A stretch of DNA of 41,755 nucleotides from positions 1-41,755 of the forward strand of contig NZ_SUME01000014.1 of assembly GCF_005048855.1 (NCBI RefSeq). The letters run 5' to 3'. Shown here in pieces: positions 8,190 through 17,648 of the stretch. A model generated the notes under the pieces. It ran no database searches, was not told where the DNA came from, and was given only the letters and a program-made list of their open reading frames with translations. The translations under genes were made by a program, and so were the position numbers. Each line of letters begins with the position of its first letter. Position 1 is the first letter of the stretch. This DNA is from Sphingobacterium olei (GTDB lineage: Bacteria > Bacteroidota > Bacteroidia > Sphingobacteriales > Sphingobacteriaceae).

Positions 8190-9239
8190 ATGAAACTTAT
8201 ACACTGTTTATTCATTTTACTTATACATTTTTCGTTTAGTAAAGCACAAGATGATCAGTCCTTTATTATACGAGGTAAAATAGATACTATTCCTAATGCG
8301 ATGTATGAATTGTACTATGAAAAGGATGGTGAAACCTATATTGACACCATATACCTGGATGATAAAAGTGAATTTACGTATAAAGGCTATATTTCGGAAC
8401 CAACTAGATTGTTTTTATTCATTGAGAATACTTACGATAAAAGATTGGTTAGACAATATACAGCATATAATTTTTGGATTGAACCAAATGGCGAAATAAA
8501 CTTTTTTGGAAATAAAAAATTAGGTGATAAAATTGTTAAGGGCTCTAAAATTGAATTATTTGCCATAGCATTTCAACAACAGTTAGATAGTCTTAGTTCT
8601 CAAAAAAAATCAAAGGAAGATTATAAACAGGCAGTAAGCGAACTATATAAAAATAGCATAAATAAATATCTCGATCATTATTATGCTGTTTGGCTACTTT
8701 ATTCAGGACTTAAAAACAAAAATGTTGACGACATATACGCGCTAGACATTTATGAAAAATTAAAAGATGATTTAAAAAGCACGTATTTAGGAATCGATAT
8801 CGCTAATATGATTAAACTTAAAATCGGAAATTCTTTTCCCGATTTTGAGATACCAGATGCTAAGGGCGAAATTGTCAATTTGAAAAAATTCGAAGGGAAA
8901 TATGTACTTGTGGATCTATGGGCTTCCTGGTGTCCTCCCTGCAGAAGTGAACATCCCAATTTAGTGAATGTCTATAAGAAATATGCCGGGGAAGGTTTTG
9001 AGATCGTTAGTATTTCATTGGATGACTCAAAAGAAAAATGGCTACAAGCGATAAGCGAAGATAATCTTATCTGGACAAATGTCTCAAATTTAAGCGGAAT
9101 AAAAAAAGATCCTATTTCAAAAAAACTTTCTGTAACAAGTATCCCCGACAACTTTTTAATAGATCAAAAGGGTTTTATTATAGCACGCGGGTTAAGAGGG
9201 GACAGATTGATAAAAGAACTTGAAAAAATCTTTGAGTAA
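8190..9239 (+). CDS. TlpA family disulfide reductase (DUF4369-type N-terminus)
   Basis: A 349-residue periplasmic thiol-disulfide oxidoreductase. The signal peptide ends at FSKAQ (residue 20). Residues 24-110 have the beta-rich pattern of DUF4369 ('FIIRGKIDTIPNAMYELYY'), and residues 212-349 form an AhpC/TSA-type thioredoxin domain with active site WCPPC at 247-251 and cis-Pro in 'VTSIPDNFLID'. It differs from the preceding gene in having a canonical length and a clear signal. The 150-bp gap from the upstream gene and the 320-bp leader before the next peptide gene leave operon structure open. The likely role is redox handling of secreted Cys proteins. Confidence 0.92.
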   Translation: MKLIHCLFILLIHFSFSKAQDDQSFIIRGKIDTIPNAMYELYYEKDGETYIDTIYLDDKSEFTYKGYISEPTRLFLFIENTYDKRLVRQYTAYNFWIEPNGEINFFGNKKLGDKIVKGSKIELFAIAFQQQLDSLSSQKKSKEDYKQAVSELYKNSINKYLDHYYAVWLLYSGLKNKNVDDIYALDIYEKLKDDLKSTYLGIDIANMIKLKIGNSFPDFEIPDAKGEIVNLKKFEGKYVLVDLWASWCPPCRSEHPNLVNVYKKYAGEGFEIVSISLDDSKEKWLQAISEDNLIWTNVSNLSGIKKDPISKKLSVTSIPDNFLIDQKGFIIARGLRGDRLIKELEKIFE

Positions 9240-9559
9240 ATCAAACGTTACGAACTGTCAAGTAATTAATAGGTAATATGCAATGAACGACGAGCTAAAA
9301 CAGCAGAATGGAAAGATTAGAGGGATGCGCTAAGATGGCAATACGAGCCATGCCGACATTTATACATTAATGGACGTGAGTTGCCGGTTAGCTATCGGAT
9401 CAATGAATTGAAGAATTTTTTCTAAAGATAAACTAATATTAGTAGTAAGCCCGGACAGATTGCAAGCAGCCCCGGGCAAACAGAAGGATTTCTGTACAAA
9501 ACCCTCCGATCGATGTTCCGGAGTGAGCGGACATCAATTATAAATTAATATATAAAGTT
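9240..9559 (+). other. Untranslated leader with three short hairpins before peptide 2
   Basis: No gene is supported here. Three small inverted repeats lie in sequence: gcccgg/ccgggc (9449-9454 with 9472-9477), cagaa/ttctg (9481-9494), and ctccg/cggag around 9508-9526. They sit 35-110 bp before the GG-peptide start, so they could form a structured mRNA leader. No T-run follows any of them, so a terminator is unlikely. Confidence 0.3.
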
Positions 9560-9808
9560 ATGAAAAAGATCAGTTTAAAAAATCTGAATCTAAAAGAGGT
9601 AGAGCAGCTATCTCGCGAACAGTTAAAAAATGTGTTAGGTGGTTTTACTGGGAGTAGTGACGAAGGCACTGGAGGTATAACGGGGGATGAGACGGTAGAT
9701 GTATGTGAGTATGTAGAAAACTTGTGTTGCGAAGGGAATGCTCCCAGTGTAAAATGCACCGAAATATCAAATTATTCTTGTAGCGGAGTATGGAGGAGAT
9801 GTAGTTAG
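9560..9808 (+). CDS. Double-glycine-leader peptide 2 (6 Cys)
   Basis: An 82-residue precursor with the same leader as the peptide at 6448 (MKKISLKNLNLKEVEQLSRE, then LKNVLGG, Gly27-Gly28). The 54-residue core is acidic and Gly-rich at first (FTGSSDEGTGGITGDE), then has six cysteines: 49, 56, 57, 66, 74 and 81. Six cysteines fit three disulfides, or thioether cross-links if the SpaB_C-like enzyme of the locus acts on it. The ATG follows an AT-rich stretch typical of Bacteroidota starts. A GLPGLI gene begins 28 bp downstream, so both are probably co-transcribed. The substrate relation to the C39 transporter is inferred from the GG site. Confidence 0.9.
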   Translation: MKKISLKNLNLKEVEQLSREQLKNVLGGFTGSSDEGTGGITGDETVDVCEYVENLCCEGNAPSVKCTEISNYSCSGVWRRCS

Positions 9809-9836
9809 GAATAGATCCCTGATATTAAAGCGTTTT

Positions 9837-10703
9837 ATGAAGACTTATATAATACTTGCCAGCATATCACTATGTTTAGCCAGCTATTCAATAGCCGAAG
9901 CACAGTCTTTGAACCAGCTTCATTTTCATGAAAAGATTGTATATACCATGCAGTTTGTGCCCGACAGCAACAATATGGCAAAAAGGCTGAGTGTCGATAT
10001 GGAGCTGTTATTGAATAGCGATGTGGCTTTGTTTAGTAGTGTGTTGATGGGTGTTCGTGATACATTAGAATTGGGTCTGATAAACGGAATAAGTTCCGGT
10101 CCACTTGATCCGGACGGACCTTATTGGGACAACAAAAAGACAAATGAAGGTAACATAAGGTATACACTCTATAAATTTCGTGACAGTATACTTATAAAAG
10201 ATAACTATACGCATAATTTTAATCAGCCAAGTAATGTGAAATTCTATTCGGAAAAGGTAAAATTAGATTGGGTTTTAGCGACTGATACAATGACCATTCA
10301 AGGGTTTCAATGCCAGAAAGCGTATACACAATTTGCCGGGAGAGGATGGACAGTATGGTTTACTTTAGATATTCCAATTGAAGAAGGCCCCTACAAGTTC
10401 CGGGGTTTACCAGGACTAATTTTGAATGCGGCTTCTGATGATGGTACATGGCAATTTGATTTTAAGTCATTTAACAAAATCCAGGTATCACGTTATATAT
10501 ATACCGAGGATGAGATCAAAAAAAGGTGGACCAGTAAGGAGAAGTTTTTTAAGGATAAGAGACATTATTTAGAGAATGCTACGGTAATGGACTTGCTAAG
10601 CCACCAAATTTTTATTTTTGATGATAAAATTAAAAAAGATGAAATTGCAAAAGATAAATTGCGATCAAAAGCGGATAATAACTGGATTGAATTAGCTTAT
10701 TGA
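9837..10703 (+). CDS. GLPGLI family protein 1
   Basis: A 288-residue secreted protein of the Bacteroidota GLPGLI family (TIGR01200). The signal peptide ends SIAEAQ (residue 23), and the name-giving motif is exact at residues 190-195, after the conserved 'DIPIEEGPYKFR'. The family has no proven biochemical role but recurs beside outer-membrane receptors and small exported peptides. Here it follows GG peptide 2 by 28 bp and is the first of three GLPGLI genes surrounding a TonB-type receptor. Like its two paralogues it ends in aromatic '(N)WIELAY'. It is probably a periplasmic or surface partner of the receptor at 11721. Confidence 0.92.
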   Translation: MKTYIILASISLCLASYSIAEAQSLNQLHFHEKIVYTMQFVPDSNNMAKRLSVDMELLLNSDVALFSSVLMGVRDTLELGLINGISSGPLDPDGPYWDNKKTNEGNIRYTLYKFRDSILIKDNYTHNFNQPSNVKFYSEKVKLDWVLATDTMTIQGFQCQKAYTQFAGRGWTVWFTLDIPIEEGPYKFRGLPGLILNAASDDGTWQFDFKSFNKIQVSRYIYTEDEIKKRWTSKEKFFKDKRHYLENATVMDLLSHQIFIFDDKIKKDEIAKDKLRSKADNNWIELAY

Positions 10704-10863
10704 ATTAAACTAATTAGTCTATTTTGGTTGTGTTCAGAATACTTTAATTTCATTTCGAACACGGAGTTTTTGTTATATGTTGGTTGTATAAACTTAAACT
10801 GCTAACCTGACCTAATATGGAATCATTATATCATCGGACGGATAATAGACAAATTCTAGCTTT

Positions 10864-11685
10864 ATGAAATATATTTTGACTTTTTTTTATCTGAGCTTTT
10901 TCTATCTGTTATCAGCTCAGGAAGCTTTTTTTAGTAAACAGGCTATTTACAACCTGGTATACCAGCCAGACAGCTTAGACGTAGGTTCCTCTAAAAATAT
11001 CCATATGGAATTATTGATGAACAATGAGTTTTCTTTTTTTCAGACGCTGCGAAAAAGACAGCAAGATTCCGTTCTCTGTTACCATAATAGTCAATCCAAT
11101 TCATTCTCAAGAGGAGGGATAGTGATGAGGTTACCCTCCAAATTAAATTACGTAGTTAAAAAGTCATCTGACTCTATTTCTGTTTTTGATTCGGCTTTTG
11201 GTACGGATATAAACGGAAAGGAACCAATATATCATTATACTGAAACTCCCTTAAATTGGGAGTTAAAAGAGGATACACTCCATTATGCTGATTTCATATG
11301 TCAGAAAGCTGAACTTTTCTATGGAGGACGGAAATGGATAGCTTGGTTTACTTCCGATATTCCTATTTCTGACGGCCCCTATAAGTTTAATGGGCTTCCG
11401 GGTTTGATTGTTAAGATATCAGATGATAAAAATCATTGGAACTTTGAACTTGTCAGTTTTAAAGACGTAAGCGTCCGGCATACCATAAATTTTCAAAATT
11501 GGTATGTGGTACAAAAGAAAAGTAAGAAGCAGTTATTTGATGATAGAAGAACGTTTCAAAATAGCTTGATTACGCAATTAGAAAATCAGGGGGTAAACAA
11601 GGCAGAACCAGAATATGTGAAAATCAAATCATCGTGGGCCCACATGTTGGAAAAAGATAATAATTGGATCGAACTAGTTTATTAA
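10864..11685 (+). CDS. GLPGLI family protein 2
   Basis: A 273-residue paralogue of the gene at 9837, with a short signal peptide (MKYILTFFYLSFFYLLSAQ) and the GLPGLI motif at residues 177-182. It shares the blocks 'FICQKAELFYGGRKWIAWFTSDIPISDGPYKF' (seen in pieces in all three copies) and the terminal DNNWIELVY. Cys71 and Cys146 are present; the second is shared by all three. It ends 35 bp before the receptor gene, so both are likely on one transcript. Function is unknown beyond family membership. Confidence 0.92.
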   Translation: MKYILTFFYLSFFYLLSAQEAFFSKQAIYNLVYQPDSLDVGSSKNIHMELLMNNEFSFFQTLRKRQQDSVLCYHNSQSNSFSRGGIVMRLPSKLNYVVKKSSDSISVFDSAFGTDINGKEPIYHYTETPLNWELKEDTLHYADFICQKAELFYGGRKWIAWFTSDIPISDGPYKFNGLPGLIVKISDDKNHWNFELVSFKDVSVRHTINFQNWYVVQKKSKKQLFDDRRTFQNSLITQLENQGVNKAEPEYVKIKSSWAHMLEKDNNWIELVY

Positions 11686-11720
11686 CACAAATGAAAGCAG
11701 GAATCAGCAGGTATTAGCAT

Positions 11721-14387
11721 GTGCAAAGAATGACAACCACGAGAGCCTTTTTATATATCGTATTATTCTTTGCTATACAAACGAGTTCAGCACAGACCAT
11801 TATTACCGGTAGACTGCTTGACGAACAGCAGAAGGCGGTATCGAATGTCAGCGTGTCCTATAAGAAAGTAGGCGGTGCAGCTATTTTCGGTTTTGCGAAA
11901 AGCCAGGAAGATGGTTCATTCAAACTGGAAATAAAGATAAACGATGTAGACAGTGTACAGCTCGATTTCAACCACATGAGCTATGCCAAGCGGTCAGCTG
12001 TAGTGGTCAATAAGACGGCTCATTATGCATATGTTTTGAAGCAGGAAGCCCGTCAGATCGAAGAGGTCAGAGTAGGCAATCTACCAATATACAAACGAAA
12101 GGATGCCATCAATTACAATGTAGATGCCTTTACTTCCAAACAGGACCGTGTTATCGGGGATATTATCCGGAAATTGCCGGGCATCGAGATGCAGGGCGGG
12201 CAGATACTTTATCAGGGAAAGCCCATACAGAAATACATGGTCAATAACCTGGACCTCATGGAAGGCCGGTACGGCATGATAAACAATAACCTTCCTGCTG
12301 ATGCGGTAAAGAAAGTACAGGTGATAGAGAACGACCAGCCCATCAAGATACTCGATTCACTGGTGTTCTCCGAAAAGGCATCGCTCAATCTTGAACTGAA
12401 GAAATTCACCTCTACCGGTACGGGCAAAGTAGGGCTAGGTGCAGAACCCTTTCTATGGGATGGCAACCTGACCCCGATGACGTTCGGTAAGACCTTTCAG
12501 ATGCTCAATTCCCTACAGGGCAACAATACAGGAAATGACGTAGCCAAAGACCTGAAAGCCTTCTACACCGGAGGTGGCTATTTTGCTAACAACGCTACGG
12601 TAGGAGATGGCCCCTCCTATATTTTCCTGCGTAATGTGAGCACCCCGGGGTTTGCGCAGGAGAAATGGCTCAATAACCAGATTTTCCTTGGTAGTACGAA
12701 TGTGCTGCAGAAGCTCAAGGACGGCTTAGAACTAAAAGGCAATGTCTCTTATTATAATGACCTGAGAAACTTGTCCGGTTTTACAGCTACCGAAATCTTC
12801 ACTGCAGATCAGACAATCCTGACCAGTGAAGCCATCGATAACCGTTTTCAGATCAATGTTCTTGATGCAGGGGTATTAGTAGAAAAGAATGAAAAGCAGG
12901 TGTACCTCCGCAATAGCCTGAAATACCATAAACGCTGGAACAGCGATGTCGGTAATCTCCTGTTCAACGAAACTGAGCAGATCGTACAGAGCAGGAAGTA
13001 CGAAGACCGGGCCTTTCTGAATGCGTTTTCCATGGCCCGTTTTATCGGCAAGCAGCTTGTCAATGTAAAATCTACGGTAGAATGGCACCAGACCCCGCAG
13101 CGGCTAGCGGTTGCGCCCGGACAACTTGTAGACATACTGAACCAGGGTGATCCCTACGAGCAGATGACACAGTCTGTCCATTATTCCGGTCTACGGGCAG
13201 ATAACGGTTTAAGTTTTATGCGCAGGATAAAGCGCTGGACGGTAGCTCCAAGCTTCGATGTAAACTATGAAAGAAGGAGTCTGGAGACGGGTATCGGGAT
13301 CCGTGAGCACCAAAATCAGGAAGAGCAACAGTTGGGTGAAGGCTACCGGAACGACCTGCAGACCGGTCAGCTGCAGATGGCCGTAAGTTCCCGCTTTTCG
13401 TTCGAAAATGCCAGGTGGCGAATCAGTTTGACCACACCTTATTCGTTTTACCTTTATAACGTCACACAGCAGAATGTTCGGGCGCTATCCAGCGAAAGCC
13501 GGAACACGTTTAACCCATCTGCAACGGTTAGGTACGTGTTTGACCAATACAACGAACTCTCTGCCAATGGGTCCACAGGCAGACAGATCGGCGGGCTCGA
13601 TAATTTTTACAATGCCTTTATCATTGATTCCTATAGAAGTATCCGACGCTACACTGCGAGGTTGCTTGAAAATACGTCCACAAGAGCAGGAATAAATTAT
13701 AACTATAGGAATACACTGAAAGCTAATTTCGCCAATATGGGTTACACCTATACACAGGGAAGTCGGGACTACATTTTCCGCAATACGGTGGATTCACTGG
13801 GGCAATCGACTGTCGGAATTGAAGACCGCGAAAGCGCGAACAGCAGTCACAGCCTGTCGGGCGGTATTGCGCGTTTCTTCTCTCCGATAAAGACCGTCGT
13901 GAAGCTCAATGCAAATGTTGGAATGAGTGCATCCGATTACCTGCTCAATGATGTGATGGCCAAGCAGGAATCAAAGCGGTTTGGGGGGACACTGGAGATC
14001 ATCAATAACCTTTCTTCCGTTGTATCCGGAGAGTATAAGGCTACCTACGGGCATAGCAGAAACGAACTGGCAGGCGGGAGAGCAAATACAGTGATTCACA
14101 ACAATCACTACCTAAACTTATCCATTTATCCGGGAGACAGGCACAGCCTAACGGTCTATAACTCATACTATGGCAATAATGTGTCGCGGCAGCGTAACCA
14201 GTACTTTTTGGATGCGATGTACCGTTATCGTGTCGAAAAATGGAAAACAGATATTGAACTGTCTGCAATGAACCTGTTGAACAATAACCAGTATCTGCAG
14301 CAGTTCTCTACGAACTACCAACTTGTACAGAGCTATTTTGAACTGAGGCCGAGGCAATTTTTAATATCCACACGGTTTAAATTTTAA
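11721..14387 (+). CDS. Outer-membrane beta-barrel receptor with carboxypeptidase-like N-domain
   Basis: An 888-residue TonB-dependent-receptor-like protein. The signal peptide ends SSAQ, residues 26-110 form a carboxypeptidase-regulatory-like domain ('TIITGRLLDEQQKAVSNVSV'), residues 115-235 a plug domain ('DIIRKLPGIEMQGGQILYQG'), and the rest a barrel ending in aromatic TRFKF as needed for outer-membrane insertion. The frame opens at GTG 11721; ATG 11730 (MTTTRAF) is an equally good start. It is flanked by GLPGLI genes on both sides, a common Bacteroidota arrangement. In this locus it might import or bind an exported peptide, or be its self-receptor; that is inference. Confidence 0.9.
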   Translation: MQRMTTTRAFLYIVLFFAIQTSSAQTIITGRLLDEQQKAVSNVSVSYKKVGGAAIFGFAKSQEDGSFKLEIKINDVDSVQLDFNHMSYAKRSAVVVNKTAHYAYVLKQEARQIEEVRVGNLPIYKRKDAINYNVDAFTSKQDRVIGDIIRKLPGIEMQGGQILYQGKPIQKYMVNNLDLMEGRYGMINNNLPADAVKKVQVIENDQPIKILDSLVFSEKASLNLELKKFTSTGTGKVGLGAEPFLWDGNLTPMTFGKTFQMLNSLQGNNTGNDVAKDLKAFYTGGGYFANNATVGDGPSYIFLRNVSTPGFAQEKWLNNQIFLGSTNVLQKLKDGLELKGNVSYYNDLRNLSGFTATEIFTADQTILTSEAIDNRFQINVLDAGVLVEKNEKQVYLRNSLKYHKRWNSDVGNLLFNETEQIVQSRKYEDRAFLNAFSMARFIGKQLVNVKSTVEWHQTPQRLAVAPGQLVDILNQGDPYEQMTQSVHYSGLRADNGLSFMRRIKRWTVAPSFDVNYERRSLETGIGIREHQNQEEQQLGEGYRNDLQTGQLQMAVSSRFSFENARWRISLTTPYSFYLYNVTQQNVRALSSESRNTFNPSATVRYVFDQYNELSANGSTGRQIGGLDNFYNAFIIDSYRSIRRYTARLLENTSTRAGINYNYRNTLKANFANMGYTYTQGSRDYIFRNTVDSLGQSTVGIEDRESANSSHSLSGGIARFFSPIKTVVKLNANVGMSASDYLLNDVMAKQESKRFGGTLEIINNLSSVVSGEYKATYGHSRNELAGGRANTVIHNNHYLNLSIYPGDRHSLTVYNSYYGNNVSRQRNQYFLDAMYRYRVEKWKTDIELSAMNLLNNNQYLQQFSTNYQLVQSYFELRPRQFLISTRFKF

Positions 14388-14437
14388 ATACGATGATTTA
14401 TATTTCAGCCCAGCTTGGCTCTTCTCTTATTATTAGC

Positions 14438-15253
14438 ATGAGATTTTTTCTATTATTATGCTTTTTAGCATTTGCAGCGCAGGCGCAATCCCAAATAGAT
14501 TCGAAGAACTATGACTTTGATTTAAAGATTATATATCAATTCACTCACCAGAATGATAGTACCTCTGCTGAATCAAAGAAAAGTCTTTTTACACAGCTAA
14601 GTATCGGCGATAAAAGAAGTCAATTTCAGACAATAGCAAAATTTGAAAGAGACTCTATATTGTGTTTAGATCCTTCGAATATGATCTATCATCGTTATGG
14701 AGGTATAAATCCTAATAATTTTTTGATTGAGAAAAAAGAAGAATTAATCTGTGTATATGAGCCGCTGAATGGGGTTGCACTGTCGGGTAATAATGAGTTG
14801 TTTTATTATGAGCAGAATAAAGAAGAGCTGGACTGGAGCGTTACTCAGGACACCGCTACTATCAATCAATTTGTCTGTCAGAAAGCGACTATTAATTGGG
14901 GTGGAAGAAGCTGGACAGCTTGGTTTGCAGTGGACATTCCTATTTCCGAGGGGCCATATAAATTTTGTGGACTTCCTGGTCTGATCGTGTCTATTTCAGA
15001 TGGCGATCTACACTTTGTATTCGATTTAGTTTCCATACAGAAAGTGAAACATACAGCTTTGAGTTTTGATAAAATCCGTTCGGATTTTAAACTCATTAAG
15101 ACAACTAAAGATGATTTTTACGAAGAGAGAAAAAAGCTAAGAAATAACATGGTTGGATATGCTTTATTAAACGGAGATAAGTTCAATGAAGACCAAAAGC
15201 GTAATATTCAGGAAAGCGCACAAAAAGACAACAATCACATCGAAAAGTATTAG
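14438..15253 (+). CDS. GLPGLI family protein 3
   Basis: A GLPGLI family protein with the motif inside 'CGLPGLIVS', about residues 178-183 from this start. I chose ATG 14438 because MRFFLLLCFLAFAAQAQS is a complete signal peptide; the frame is open to ATG 14393, 5 bp after the receptor stop. It shares the blocks 'QFVCQKATINWGGRSW' and 'DIPISEGPYKF' with its paralogues. The last 4 bp overlap the 3' end of the truncated WG gene on the opposite strand, which shows where the duplicated WG segment was joined. Confidence 0.9.
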   Translation: MRFFLLLCFLAFAAQAQSQIDSKNYDFDLKIIYQFTHQNDSTSAESKKSLFTQLSIGDKRSQFQTIAKFERDSILCLDPSNMIYHRYGGINPNNFLIEKKEELICVYEPLNGVALSGNNELFYYEQNKEELDWSVTQDTATINQFVCQKATINWGGRSWTAWFAVDIPISEGPYKFCGLPGLIVSISDGDLHFVFDLVSIQKVKHTALSFDKIRSDFKLIKTTKDDFYEERKKLRNNMVGYALLNGDKFNEDQKRNIQESAQKDNNHIEKY

Positions 15254-15594
15254 TAGAAAATCCGAAACAGACCATTACGTACATAATCTGGCCCATTGCC
15301 AAATGGAACGACTCTAAAAAGTTTTTCGTCATTTTTATTAATAGCCCAAAAACCTTGCTTTGGAATGGCAACGAATCCAATGGTCTTGATTGTGTCGGTG
15401 AAGCACATATAATATTTCCCAAAAGGAATTACCATCTTGCCTTGCTTATCTTGATAACCATATTTTTCATATCTCCCGCTTGTGTCGAGAACTCCGTACA
15501 GATAATCATCTGGTCCATACTGTTTCTTAGATTGGAAGGAGCTCATAAGCGGAAGCAGGAACAGTAAACCAACAATTTTAAGTAATACTTTCAT
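15250..15594 (-). pseudogene. Truncated WG-repeat protein (paralogue of 760-1590)
   Basis: 114 codons from ATG 15592-15594 reproduce the first 40% of the WG lipoprotein at 760-1590: the signal peptide, the QYGPD(D/E)YLY block, 'FTDTIKTIGFV' and 'WAINKNDEKLF'. Homology ends at 'NGPDYVRNGL' and the frame stops four residues later, at the point where it meets the GLPGLI gene end. The lipobox is altered from LMSC to LMSS, so lipid attachment is lost. A truncated, possibly secreted product cannot be excluded, but decay after duplication is the simplest reading. Confidence 0.75.
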
Positions 15595-15742
15595 AGTATC
15601 CGATTTTGCATATATAAAGATCACCATGAGGTTCGATAGAAGAATAAAAGTACACGATACCAACTGTTCCGCCATCCAGAAATTGTTTTCCAATGTCTCC
15701 TGTTAAATAGGAAGCTCCACTTGTTTTTATTGATTATCAGAG
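15541..15742 (-). repeat. Dispersed duplication, copy 2 (about 200 bp)
   Basis: Near-identical to 1537-1739 in the same orientation, covering the signal-peptide codons of the truncated WG gene and its 5' flank. It also contains, in another frame (15578-15733), the same leftover 'GGTVGIVYFYSSIEPHGDL' tail as copy 1, with several amino-acid changes (M to I, Y to C, S to G, D to Y), which suggests neither copy is under coding constraint there. Confidence 0.85.
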
Positions 15743-15854
15743 GATAGTGAAACAAACAATGCTCCCAAAAGCATCTTTATCATTTTTTGGAATTAATTGT
15801 GTCTCTTTAATTTTAGGGGAGGGATCGATTATCGAATCGACTCCAGCACCATTA

Positions 15855-16751
15855 TCAATCTGCAAAAGTAACCCGAATATTAAGTTCATAATTTACTGGT
15901 AAATTATGGAACTTACCTATGGTAAACTCTTTTGTTTTCAGATGCTTAAGGATTATTTCCTCTATCAACTTGTTGTCGATAGCTATTCGTCTGTTCGACT
16001 TATGTTCCACTACATCATAAGCATAACCTTTTTTATTGATTTTTCCGACAAAATAATAATCAGGATAGGCATGTTTTCCTTTCGTTATTTTTATAGCTTC
16101 CCATTGACTCGCATCTACTTCCTGTGAGGAAATCTTTATATTTATAAAACCACCTCTATAGGGGATCTCATCTAATAGTGTGGTTGCTGACTCCCTTGGA
16201 AAAACAAAATCAGCCAAAAAAGATTCTGTCAACTGCTCAAATTCATCTAAACTGACTTCGATAAATGTTTTCCGGTTTGTATTGTCGCTCATTGTTAGGC
16301 GCAGATCCGTTTTATCGTACCCCAATTTAAATGTTCGATGGATATATTTACCGTCTTCTTTTTTCGTTGCATAGTATCTTCGGTTAGAAACAAAACCGAC
16401 ATAGTCATTAAATATATCCGAAGATGTTCTTCCATTTACACAAATCATATATTGATAGGTGAGGTCCGAATGGGTTTTAAGGGCTATTAAGGTGTCACGG
16501 CTAACAGAAGCGAAATATTTTTCACCGAGGTAAAGACTATCTCTTGTGAAAATGGAGTCTATACGGTCGTGTTCCACACCTACGATTATATTGTCTTTAT
16601 TATAATCCATTCTTAACGCAGTAGTGAGGCTATCTGATGGTTCAGGGATATATTCTTTTATAGGCTGCCCATTCGGATTGTGGCAGCTACACTGAAGAAG
16701 AAAAACAGTTCCGTAGAAAAGCTTGTTTAGGAATATTAGGTAATTTTTCAT
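15855..16751 (-). CDS. Putative lipoprotein, partner of GG-leader effector B
   Basis: A 298-residue protein of unknown family. The N-terminus MKNYLIFLNKLFYGTVFLLQCSC is a lipoprotein signal with the cysteine at 21 or 23. The rest is a soluble, charged domain whose end ('LPVNYELNIRVTF') faintly recalls a TonB C-terminal-like strand. It starts 17 bp downstream of the GG-leader protein at 16769, and the same effector-then-lipoprotein order is repeated at 18462/17649. The regular pairing suggests an immunity or chaperone role against the cysteine-hydrolase-like protein; no homology supports that directly. Confidence 0.75.
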   Translation of the reverse strand: MKNYLIFLNKLFYGTVFLLQCSCHNPNGQPIKEYIPEPSDSLTTALRMDYNKDNIIVGVEHDRIDSIFTRDSLYLGEKYFASVSRDTLIALKTHSDLTYQYMICVNGRTSSDIFNDYVGFVSNRRYYATKKEDGKYIHRTFKLGYDKTDLRLTMSDNTNRKTFIEVSLDEFEQLTESFLADFVFPRESATTLLDEIPYRGGFINIKISSQEVDASQWEAIKITKGKHAYPDYYFVGKINKKGYAYDVVEHKSNRRIAIDNKLIEEIILKHLKTKEFTIGKFHNLPVNYELNIRVTFAD

Positions 16752-16768
16752 TGTTATGATAGCTTTTA

Positions 16769-17581
16769 TCAGTTAAATCCTAGATTATGAGTAAATTGAT
16801 CAAAATTATCCTGATTTCCAATTACATATGCCTCAACAAAATTAAAAGTCGAACTAAAAAAATCTTCATAATAATGTCCTGAATTGTCAGGGTTCTGCGG
16901 ATCATAAATTTCATATTTTTTCACACCATATTCAACGTATACACTTTTTAGAATTACAGCATGACCATCGTTAGTTCCATTCCAATTTAATCCCAAAATT
17001 ACGGAGCTCTCGCTAACTAAAGACGATGTCAAATCGTTTATTGAAGATATTCTAGAGACATTTTCAAACGATGATGAGAGTGAGCTGTAGGCGGCTTCAT
17101 AAGGCACGCCATATTCATTAATAGGATAAGGCATTCCTCCTACTCCCACAGCATGATCTTGAACTGTATCAAATATATAACTATTATTAGGGCCAAAATA
17201 TGTGGTACCACCAAATTTTTGATTATGAACCTCTTTAAAGCAAAGGATAAAACAATCGTGCGGAGTACCCGGAAAGACTCCCCCATACCCACCATACCCC
17301 CCTGTGCCGTAATCCCCGTATCCGCCTCCGTACCAATGTGGCCATCCGCCATTATAACCTCCATAATTACCGTAGTCGCCCCAACCATAATCTCCATATC
17401 CGCCAGGGTTATACTCACCTTCCGGCGGAACATATCCGTTTTGCATGGCTGCCCAAAGTTCTTCCCATGAGTTATACCCACCATAACTTCCGGTTCCGCC
17501 CTTAATACTATGCAAATGTTCGAGATCCAGCATTTCCAGTTCTTGGCCTAACTGGTCCAGATTTAGTTTTAGCCGTTTCAT
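16769..17581 (-). CDS. GG-leader modular effector B: Tyr/Gly-rich linker plus C39/papain-like C-terminal domain
   Basis: 270 residues. Residues 1-29 are a double-glycine leader (MKRLKLNLDQLGQELE, ending HSIKGG), which would be cut by the C39 transporter. Residues 30-100 are a Tyr/Gly-rich low-complexity segment built on GGYGDYG-like units, almost identical to that of the protein at 18462. The C-terminal 165 residues are different: they show Cys110 (or Cys114) in HDCFILCF, His207 in DGHAVIL and Asp227 in IYDPQN, the order and context of a papain/C39-type Cys-His-Asp triad. I infer an exported cysteine peptidase or amidase-like toxin. A lipoprotein gene follows 17 bp downstream. Catalytic activity is unproven, and the fold call rests on motif reading only. 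Confidence 0.8.
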   Translation of the reverse strand: MKRLKLNLDQLGQELEMLDLEHLHSIKGGTGSYGGYNSWEELWAAMQNGYVPPEGEYNPGGYGDYGWGDYGNYGGYNGGWPHWYGGGYGDYGTGGYGGYGGVFPGTPHDCFILCFKEVHNQKFGGTTYFGPNNSYIFDTVQDHAVGVGGMPYPINEYGVPYEAAYSSLSSSFENVSRISSINDLTSSLVSESSVILGLNWNGTNDGHAVILKSVYVEYGVKKYEIYDPQNPDNSGHYYEDFFSSTFNFVEAYVIGNQDNFDQFTHNLGFN

Positions 17582-17648
17582 TTGTTTATATTTTAGATGT
17601 ATAATAGATTAGTTTGTGTTCATAGTAGCTTAAATGGATTATCTAATT

